From contig JAWRVZ010000093.1 of the NCBI GenBank assembly GCA_037043235.1, forward strand, positions 1,424,501 through 1,488,500: 64,000 nt of DNA, written 5' to 3'. Under the pieces are notes generated by a model. That model had not been told where the DNA came from. It did no database searches and saw only the letters and a list, made by a program, of their open reading frames with translations. The DNA comes from Rhodeus uyekii. Taxonomy: Eukaryota > Chordata > Actinopteri > Cypriniformes > Acheilognathidae. The position numbers were made by a program, and so were the translations under genes. Of the stretch, positions 56,401-64,000 are shown one piece after another; position 1 is the stretch's first letter; each line of letters begins with the position of its first letter.

Positions 56401-58275
56401 GTGTCTATGTGAACTTCATTACACTGTCTACAAAATTAATCAAATTTTCTGAACAAACATATAATCCTCTGATGAGAACCATGAGTTCATTAAAGAGTTA
56501 GTTCCCCCATAAGCTCAATTGAACCTGCTTGACATGTGAGAACAAACCTCGTTGGTTCTTGCTGAAACTCAAACGTGATGCGTAACACGAGAATGAACCT
56601 CATTGGTTCTTGCTGAAACTCAAACGTGATGCGTAACACGAGAATGAACCTCATTGGTTCTTGCTGAAGCTCAAACGTGATGCGTAACACGAGAATGAAC
56701 CTCATTGGTTCTTGCTGAAGCTCAAACGTGCTGCGTAACACGAGAATGAACCTCATTGGTTCTTGCAGAAGCTCAAACGTGATGCGTAACACGAGAATGA
56801 ACCTCATTGGTTCTTGCTGAAACTCAAACGTGATGCGTAACACGAGAATGAACCTCATTGGTTCTTGCTGAAGCTCAAACGTGATGCGTAACACGAGAAT
56901 GAACCTCATTGGTTCTTGCTGAAGCTCAAACGTGTTGCGTAACACGAGAATGAACCTCATTGGTTCTTGCTGAAGCTCAAACGTGATGCGTAACACGAGA
57001 ATGAACCTCATTGGTTCTTGCTGAAGCTCAAACGTGATGCGTAACACGAGAATGAACCTCATTGGTTCTTGCTGAAGCTCAAACGTGATGCGTAACACGA
57101 GAATGAACCTCATTGGTTCTTGCAGAAGCTCAAACGTGATGCGTCACACGAGAATGAACCTCATTGGTTCTTGCTGAAACTCAAACGTGATGCGTCACGC
57201 GAGAATTAACCTCATTGGTTCTTGCTGAAGCTCAAACGTGATGCGTAACGCGAGAATGAACCTCATTGGTTCTTGCAGAAGCTCAAACGTGATGCGTCAC
57301 ACGAGAATGAATCTCATTGGTTCTTGCTGAAGCTCAAACGTGATGCGTCACACGAGAATGAACCTCATTGGTTCTTGCTGAAGCTCAAACGTGATGCGTA
57401 ACACGAGAATGAACCTCATTGGTTCTTGCTGAAGCTCAAACGTGATGCGTAACACGAGAATGAACCTCATTGGTTCTTGCAGAAGCTCAAACGTGATGCG
57501 TCACACGAGAATGAACCTCATTGGTTCTTGCTGAAACTCAAACGTGATGCATCACACGAGAATTAACCTCATTGGTTCTTGCTGAAGCTCAAACGTGATG
57601 CGTAACGCGAGAATGAACCTCATTGGTTCTTGCAGAAGCTCAAACGTGATGCGTCACACGAGAATGAATCTCATTGGTTCTTGCTGAAGTTCTTATCTGT
57701 TTACTCTACCCAGTGTACAGAGTTTGCTTTTGATGCGAGTGTGCCATTTGTTAAAAGATAGAATGCCAGTGAGTGGAGTCTATGATGTAAAACTATTGGT
57801 CGATGTCTTTCTCTGGAGGCAGGCATATGAAAATATGTGATGTCGCAAATCCCATAACATAATTTGCGGAGCTTGTTTAAATAAAAGCTTGGTTTATAAT
57901 GATGAGGATGTTTTAAGCTTTAATGGATGTTTTAATGGTACAAAGAAGATAATGTTATATATGTCAAAAGATCAAGGCAAATTTGATTTTGCATGTCATG
58001 ACCCCTTTAAATAAACTTTATTTAATCCAAAATTAACAAAGTCTTACCCATTTTTTCAATTATTTAAATGCCTCATTATTTGGGTTTCTATGTTTCAGCT
58101 GATCTTAGAAGCTGAATCTGTTCGTCTGCCAACATTACCTGAGGGAGAAGCCCGAACTTCAGGTGATTCTCAGGGAATGTACGACATGTTTGAGGTGTGC
58201 GTTTGTCCCAGCGGTAAGCTGTTCCTCTCGACAGCTGGCGTTTCTTCGACCTGCAGCGATCACCAGGACTGCTGA
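53489..58275 (+). CDS. sgcg: Gamma-sarcoglycan-like protein, complete coding region, seven coding exons
   Basis: Type II membrane glycoprotein of the dystrophin-associated sarcoglycan complex in muscle sarcolemma. Exons: 53489-53683, 53863-53964, 54048-54135, 54283-54402, 55096-55168, 55679-55802 and 58099-58275. They total 879 nt (292 aa; human SGCG is 291), with GT-AG sites. The protein has a short cytosolic start MVREQY, the hallmark GIYGWRKRCLYLFVLLLL leading into one TM (about 36-58), and an extracellular beta-rich domain with GLRLEGESDFLFPLYAQEI, N-glycosylation sites such as ENVT, and GPEGAFFEHSV. It also has LESPTRSLSMEAPKGVHI and the C-terminal Cys cluster (EVCVCPSGK..STC..DC). MVREQY and MWF favour gamma over delta or zeta. 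The last coding residue is Cys, without the extra residue of mammals. Neighbouring sacs supports sgcg. Intron 7 holds a 51-bp minisatellite. Confidence 0.93.
55068..55091. repeat. (TTA)n microsatellite
   Basis: About seven TTA units directly before the acceptor of sgcg exon 6 (AG at 55094-55095). They may form part of its polypyrimidine-poor acceptor region. Confidence 0.85.
56554..57690. repeat. 51-bp minisatellite, 22 units plus a partial unit
   Basis: A head-to-tail array with an exact 51-bp period. The phrase GGTTCTTGC begins at 56554 and the 23rd start is at 57676, which is 22 x 51 = 1122 bp. Each unit carries ATTGGTTCTTGC (an inverted CCAAT), (T/A)GAAGCTCAAACGTGATGCG and T(A/C)ACACGAGAATGAACCTC. 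Units differ at a few diagnostic bases: GCT/GCAGAA, AAACT/AAGCT, TAACAC/TCACAC/TAACGC and GAATGAACC/GAATTAACC/GAATGAATC. No indels were seen. It lies in sgcg intron 7. Because 51 is a multiple of 3, long ORFs cross it, but there is no coding support. Confidence 0.97.
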
Positions 58276-58400
58276 ATAGGCTTCTGTCCATAAAACCTAT
58301 AGTAGAGACAAATCTCCCAGAGAAACAAGTACTTGACGTGTTCTGATATCGTCTCTGAGCAAGGAAAAATAAATAAATAAACAATTGCCACATTAAGTGA
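58276..58400 (+). other. Probable 3' UTR of sgcg
   Basis: AATAAA repeats at 58368-58380 (AATAAATAAATAA) lie about 95 bases past the stop and could end a short 3' UTR. Further AATAAA signals occur downstream, for example in GTGAATAAACG near 60655, so a longer form cannot be excluded. Confidence 0.45.
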
Positions 58401-59500
58401 CAAATGTATTATGTATATCAAATAATTACGTATTTATCAAAATGCGTCATGTCACTGAACAGTTGTTCCTAACCATGGTCCTGGAGTATCACCAACACAT
58501 TTTTGTCTCTCTTATCTGAAACACCCATCTGAGGTCTTGTGCTGTGTCCCAATTCACATCCCATACATCCTACATAGTATTTGAAATTAGAATTATTGTG
58601 TCCAAAATCATAGTGTGTTGAAATGAATGAGGAATCCAAAGATACCCGGATGGTCTACTTTTTCCAGTTATAATCCTAAGTGCAGATCTATCCATACTCT
58701 AACAGCGAATATTGCCCACAACCTATTGTGCATCGGACAAAGATTCAAGACAGTTAGTCAAAAAGTAAAAAAACTGGTCAAAGCCAGCAGACGGTAAAAA
58801 AAAAAAAATCTCCGACAGGCAGAGATGCAAAGCTAGTCGCATTCTAGCAAGCACCACGTCTGAACAAACCACACGTTTACCAGAACTATACTGGTTAATA
58901 AGTACTACAAACAAACCGAAATAAAAAACAAACCTGAAGCTGAAGAAACCCTAAACGTTAATGGAAAAGACCCGCGAACCCGAGTGACTGAGCGAGAGAC
59001 AGAGAGAGAAAGAGAGCTGTTCTCTTCTTAGTGTTCTGTGTGTGAGTGAGCAGAGCGGGACACAGCAAATCTGTATGTGTAGGGGAGGGGCACTGTAACT
59101 AGCCTATCAGAGAACACAGACACAGTCAGCGACCCAATTGATTGACCCGATTTTTATTCAATCTGAGCACAGATATTGACTCATATAATATATATAATTT
59201 ATTCATATAAACTCGTCTAATACTCGTACTCCGCAAAAGTGCTTTATCCGTACCGGATACTTGTTTCAGCTGAGCATCTGGCTCAACTCTATTTAAAAGG
59301 CATCACTATGCAAACACGAGAGCCTCTGCATGAAAGAGTCATGACTGGCTGATAATTTTAACTGGGACAAGATTACTGACAGGGTAGTTTAAACGGTGAC
59401 ATGATGCATGTAACTTGAGTCTTTACTTGAGTGCAGTGTTGGGGACAATCCAAGGAGAGGTTTGGGAACCACTGTCACTGAATATTAACTTATAGGAGGG
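58400..59500. other. Downstream flank of sgcg, no gene seen
   Basis: AT-rich non-coding sequence with a GAGA-rich patch near 58990-59025. No exon or transposon end I can support. Confidence 0.4.
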
Positions 59501-59534
59501 GTGGGCGCCCAAGAGATTCAATTTCCAGTAGTTT

Positions 59535-59728
59535 TTCTCCAACCCAAATCAAACACAACGGAACAAACTAATTAAGGTCTTCAGGACCTACTAGAACGTT
59601 ACAGGCACGTGAGATCCACTTTCCAGTGGAGTCCAACTCTGACCAAACTCACTCGCCTATAACTTTCTATTAAGACCTGAAGACCTTGATTAGCTTGTTA
59701 AGTTGTGGTTGATTAGGGTTGGAGAAAA
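59535..59728. mobile_element. Long inverted-repeat (foldback) element core
   Basis: About 51 bp starting TTCTCCAACCCAAATCAAAC near 59535 is matched by the complement ending GGTTGATTAGGGTTGGAGAA near 59728, with roughly 85% identity including CTAAT(T/C)AAGGTCTTCAGG. The spacer is about 87 bp. The ends of the complete element are unclear. It is probably a MITE. Confidence 0.7.
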
Positions 59729-59779
59729 CCTCTACGAGAAAAGGAAGATTTCGAGGGCCAGAGTTGCCCAAGCCTAGTT

Positions 59780-62316
59780 TAGAGGGTTTTAGTTTATCTG
59801 TTTGGTTGGGGTTTCATCATGGTAGGAACGATGAAATGTATAGTATAGACAACACACTCTCATAGCAATTCATAATTATTTAACATTTGGTGGACAATTC
59901 GTATGAATGTCTGTACAATCTGCTAGTCACTCCTCTGACTGTTAGGTTAAGGGTGGATCTTTTGGAAAAAGAAAAAAAGTTTCAGTACGAACAACGTTGT
60001 AGGAATTCATGCAAAATCACCACCTCTTAAAATAGTAACATTTTCTCATGAGTTTCAGTTGGTTTAAGCTGTAGTTTATTCTAGATATGGAACAAATCTT
60101 TTTTTCTAGTTTTTTTCTGTATGTAAATGTTTTTTTCTTTCTTTTTTTCAAAATTAGGCTGGGCAATAAAGGGGCTGGTTAACAGCTGACATCCTATGCA
60201 ATATAATTTTGAGGTGCAATAAATAACCAAATTCTGTGTGCTGAATATCAACTAGTTTTTGTTTAAAGAGTAGTCAGTTTGATTTCAACATTTTTGTAAA
60301 ATTGTGGATTTCCCACTGAAGATTTACACTACCCATAATCCCGAAGCAGTGGCATTTAAGCACCAAAACCCACTTCGATGAAAAATTGTAATATAATAAA
60401 ATTCTGGTGTGTGTTGTTGTAAGATATGAGGTACTCTTGGATTTTGAAATGTATATGCAATAGTTTGATATGGGATTTGTGTTTTTTTCCAGAACTCTTT
60501 TGCGTATGTACTGTATGAACATTACGAGAGTGAAAATGTATATATATAACGGTGGATCTTTGCATTTATACATCAGTTGTATATGTAGTTTGATTGATGT
60601 AATTTTTTTTCCAACATGTAAAATGTCATATTTTGAGATTTACATATTTCAAGTGAATAAACGTCATACTGACTTTTGAATTATTAGTTTACTATCAAAC
60701 ACGCATGAATGAGAATAAATTAGTTTTCCACATGAAATGTTTGATGTAATTTAATTCAAAACTAACCAAAGAAATGATTAAACTTAGCAGAATGTTTTGT
60801 CCAATAAATATATTAAAAATGTACATTTTGTATTGTGAAAATTGACCATTATTACCTGATACTATGATTTGCATTAGTATTATTTTCAGTTAAAGCAGAA
60901 TTGTTATTTGTGTATCATTTACAAGATATATATCTTGATTATTGAACATGTTAAATATGCACAAACCAATATTCCCACTGTTAGTGGGTTTCAAACTTAC
61001 AGAGTTGTAATATGACATTATGAGACTGAGGCAAGTGTCAAAACAACATAGTAGCCAGTGTTTAATTTCAGTCTTTCTCACTGTTAAACAAAGGAAATGG
61101 ATGAAAAACATTATTGACATTGAGCACCATATGAGCATCGGTCCTCTTACACAAATTTCAGAGAACTTCATGCAAAACATTCTCAGCAGTAGAGGACATG
61201 AGGTTCCCATTGTTAATAATAGAAAATACATATTTGATTGATGTGATTCTGAGGAAATGCGCATGGTGTATGATGTGTATAAACACCGCAGTTAACAGTA
61301 ATGTCAAATTTCTAGAGAAAATGTAACTCAGAGGATCATTGTTTTTTTTTTTTTATTGTAATGTGTGCTAAAACTAAACCCACCAATATCCTTGTATGGG
61401 AAATAAAAAACATGTTCTGTTGTACCCCTAGCCAACAATATATGTATATATGTATAGTTCAGTTGAGTGATTGTGACATTATGGAATAAATTTCATTTTT
61501 GCATGTTATACATTTTGCAAAAGATAGACAATTGCACCAGTAATCATTTATGAACTTACTGTCATATTACATCTTATGATGTAAGTTTTAGTCTTCTAAA
61601 CATTTGTATTTTCACTGTTTAATGTCTAGATTATGCACTGATATCAATATCACACTTAGATTGAAAGGAGCATGTCAATTACCATATGGATATGCCAGCT
61701 GATGAATCTTTGTATGCATAATATATGATCTACTGGCACATGACTGATAAAGATCCCATAAAGGAACCATGAGCTGACTGACTACTTGTCATTTCTTGAT
61801 TGCACATGATAACTTTCAGGTGTCAATCATTCAAATTCCTGCAATCACTCAATTGCTATTTACATAAAAGTGCAGTGCCACTCATGCTAATAAATCACAA
61901 TACCGTCAACTTAATGACTACGGCAGGAAAATACATTTCTAGAAAAGATAAAAAAGCAGCATTGGTATTCGTTATATACAAAGGAACAACAATAATCAAT
62001 AAATGTAGTTAAAATAATAAAAGGTAATTCTATGCTTTTGAACATTATGTACACTGCTGCATGTTAAATATAATAGTGTACACTTTTTTTTTTAGGCTCA
62101 GGCTACCTTTCAGAGAAATTGAACAAATATGTACGCAATAATAAGCATGGGTCACAGCATCAGAAGTGGCACTGTTAAAATAAAAATGCCAGCTAGTCAT
62201 ATAATGTTACCTTTAAAAAGTCTATTATAACTATTCTAATATTTACCAGTCTATATTGCACAACCACCGCTTTGTTAATTTATTTGTTAGTCTTTTGCAT
62301 TGTCTAATGCTGACAT
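59780..62316. other. sgcg-sacs intergenic region and probable sacs 3' UTR
   Basis: Very AT-rich sequence between the two convergent genes. The minus-strand sacs 3' UTR must start at 62316 and run left. Minus-strand AATAAA signals lie at about 62284-62279 (very close to the stop) and near 61351. No coding exon or RNA gene was recognised. Confidence 0.4.
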
Positions 62317-64000
62317 TCAGATTTTTTGCTGGACAAATGTCTCAAGTTTGATGATTATCCGAGCTGTACATTCCATGACTCTCATTGCTACTTCCGAAGT
62401 ATACCTATCATTAGGAATCTGAGGGAAGGGCAATAGATCAGGGTAGCGAGTCCTCAGGCTGTCCACGCCATAACCCTCCAGGATGTTTACATCCTTAGCC
62501 AACCCTGTTAGCTGGGAGTTGTATTCCTCTACCTTCTGCGCAAGTGCTGTGGGCTTCACATCTTTGTCTGATTTTCCTCTGACTGCATAATCTGCTGCAA
62601 TTAATGCAAGCTTTGTTGCCAGATAGCATTTGAAACATACCCATTCATTGGCATTTTTATGAAGGTCATTTCTTGCAGCAGAAAAGTTGGCTCTTGCTTG
62701 CCTTAACCATCGACGTGCTTCCACAGGGTTACCAACAGACTTGAATGATGGTGGTACAAAGAAACGATTTGAGTGTGATGTGCCTGAATAGCTAGTAAAC
62801 TGTGCTCGGAACTGTTTTTCCGATTTATGGCTTGTTGCTTCTTGGTTCCATGATGTGTAAAACCGCTGAAATGAGAATTTCTCTGACTGGAATCGAGTGG
62901 AAGACGCAGAGAAAGGTCTCCTTGATCCTCTATCTGTGGTCTGCTCTGCCTGTGTTTGCTTCTCCATTCTGTTGATCTCATTCTGTAGGTGCTTAAAGAC
63001 TTCGGTAGCGATGTCAAGATTCTCTGCATTTTTGTCAGGGTGCCACTTCAAGTATAAGCGCCGGATGATCTTCTTGCGTTCGGTTTCAGAAAGTTTCCAA
63101 GCTTGTTCTATTACTGAGGTAACTTCTTTTAGAATTTCTGGCAATGCATTGAGTTTTATCTTTTTGGGGGATGCCTTTGTTGGAGGAGCCCTGTGATTTT
63201 CCTTTCCAGGAAATACTGGTGGGACCATTCTGGAACGAGGAGAATGACCCTCTGAGGGACTTGTTGGAGTAGGTGTGCCATCTCGATTATTGGTGCTATC
63301 ATCTTGTCTAGAAAATTTATACAGATCAAGAGAGCTCACAATTTTGTACTCACTGTACCCAATGTCAATTTGAAAGCACTTGCCGAGGACACTTGGACTT
63401 TCCTCCTCCTCTCGTTCCACTTCTTGAACAATGATAGCATATGTGTAAGTTGGCTGGTAAGTGCCTAAAATATCACCTCCTTCTGAATCTACCAGGTACC
63501 CAACATACTCTCCAGGATAAAAGACATTCATGGGGTCCATGAGCAGTAAATGATGAATCTCAGCAGGTATGGGTGTACCAGGTAATGGAAGCTCTAGCTT
63601 TGAGGGCTCAGTTGTGTCATACTTGACACCAAGGTTGTCTAGCTTCTCTGTTATTCTATAGATGTCATTGCAACCCAACATAGCAATAAGATAGGAGGTA
63701 TCAGAAATCAGGTTGTCTGTAGCTGACTTGAGGGTCATTGCCAAGGCAAGAAGAAAATTAATGTCTTTGCTGTCAGAATGCTGAATGTAGAGGTGGATAA
63801 CAGCTGTTCCGTACCTTTTAAGAAAGGCAAGAGTTTCACTGCGGCTGTGGAGAATCGGGCTGCAGCCTTTCACTCGCAATGTAGTCTGTAGTTTTTCAAA
63901 GCATGACACCTTTAAGCCCTCACACAGTGCTTTGCATAAACGTATTGCTTTCTCCTCATTCACCATGTATGCATTCTCATTCTCGTGCTTCATGATCCGA
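62317..64000 (-). CDS. sacs: Sacsin, C-terminal part (DnaJ and HEPN domains); 5' end beyond window
   Basis: Sacsin is a giant cytosolic co-chaperone linked to Hsp70, intermediate filaments and mitochondrial dynamics; human mutations cause ARSACS ataxia. The frame is open to the right edge (I-M-K-H-E precedes the visible ATG at 63993, which is internal) and ends at TGA 62319-62317, showing about 560 of some 4,500 residues. Counting from that Met: the DnaJ domain lies at about 288-345, with the catalytic HPD at 318-320 (LYLKWHPDKN). A linker with FSFQRFYTSWNQEATSHK follows. The HEPN domain at about 422-552 includes EARRWLRQARANFSAARNDL and ends LETFVQQKI. The region before the J domain is Ser/Pro-rich (TPTPTSPSEGHSPRS). 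No intron interrupts it, as expected from the giant last exon of SACS. It converges on sgcg, as in human 13q12. Confidence 0.97.
   Translation of the reverse strand, partial: RIMKHENENAYMVNEEKAIRLCKALCEGLKVSCFEKLQTTLRVKGCSPILHSRSETLAFLKRYGTAVIHLYIQHSDSKDINFLLALAMTLKSATDNLISDTSYLIAMLGCNDIYRITEKLDNLGVKYDTTEPSKLELPLPGTPIPAEIHHLLLMDPMNVFYPGEYVGYLVDSEGGDILGTYQPTYTYAIIVQEVEREEEESPSVLGKCFQIDIGYSEYKIVSSLDLYKFSRQDDSTNNRDGTPTPTSPSEGHSPRSRMVPPVFPGKENHRAPPTKASPKKIKLNALPEILKEVTSVIEQAWKLSETERKKIIRRLYLKWHPDKNAENLDIATEVFKHLQNEINRMEKQTQAEQTTDRGSRRPFSASSTRFQSEKFSFQRFYTSWNQEATSHKSEKQFRAQFTSYSGTSHSNRFFVPPSFKSVGNPVEARRWLRQARANFSAARNDLHKNANEWVCFKCYLATKLALIAADYAVRGKSDKDVKPTALAQKVEEYNSQLTGLAKDVNILEGYGVDSLRTRYPDLLPFPQIPNDRYTSEVAMRVMECTARIIIKLETFVQQKI

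Noticed and set aside
56490..57113. 207-residue minus-strand ORF with a 17-residue repeat
   Set aside because: It follows from the 51-bp minisatellite period being a multiple of three. It lies in an sgcg intron and has no protein motif.
56554..57690. Repeats with regular spacing resembling a CRISPR array
   Set aside because: There are no unique spacers: the whole 51-bp unit repeats, and the host is a vertebrate.

Overview
The window is nuclear DNA of a ray-finned fish, probably a cyprinid. Seven vertebrate-type genes with GT-AG introns are set in AT-rich DNA full of DNA transposons, tRNA-derived SINEs, LINE tails and a tyrosine-recombinase retrotransposon of kinds common in cyprinid genomes. 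The species call is inference; the gene calls rest on spliced translations that I checked for phase.

Layout from left to right: (1) last coding exon of a prostacyclin-receptor-like GPCR (ptgir, +, 453-731). (2) About 9 kb without a recognised gene, holding MITEs, SINEs and one unrecognised exon-like ORF. (3) A complete six-exon calmodulin gene (calm3 by linkage to ptgir, -, 21647 to 11515) encoding the invariant 149-aa protein. (4) A complete two-exon THIK-type two-pore potassium channel gene (-, 28605 to 24577, 378 aa), whose intron holds one hAT transposon nested in another and a large GATA microsatellite. (5) A complete eight-exon slc37a4, the ER glucose-6-phosphate translocase (+, 34233 to 41709, 429 aa). 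(6) A complete five-exon trappc4 (-, 46466 to 42534, 219 aa), tail-to-tail with slc37a4 and carrying a TIR transposon with a YqaJ/SWIM-type pseudogene in intron 3. (7) A complete gamma-sarcoglycan-like gene (sgcg, +, coding 53489 to 58275, 292 aa, with a probable non-coding first exon near 48.9 kb). Its intron 1 holds a DIRS-like element split by a solo LTR, and its intron 7 holds a 51-bp minisatellite. (8) The 3' end of sacs (sacsin, -, 62317 to the right edge), with DnaJ and HEPN domains.

The genes do not form a pathway. The order joins three vertebrate microsyntenies: PTGIR-CALM3, SLC37A4-TRAPPC4 and SGCG-SACS. The calmodulin/THIK adjacency mirrors human CALM1-KCNK13 and CALM2-KCNK12.

I found no convincing new biological system. 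The most informative non-genic structures are: a 22-copy 51-bp intronic minisatellite with a seven-unit higher-order repeat; several transposons whose ends and target duplications can be read exactly, including a hAT inside a hAT and a solo LTR inside a reverse-transcriptase gene; and two inverted pairs of TA-flanked MITEs, each of which brackets a gene start (calm3, slc37a4).
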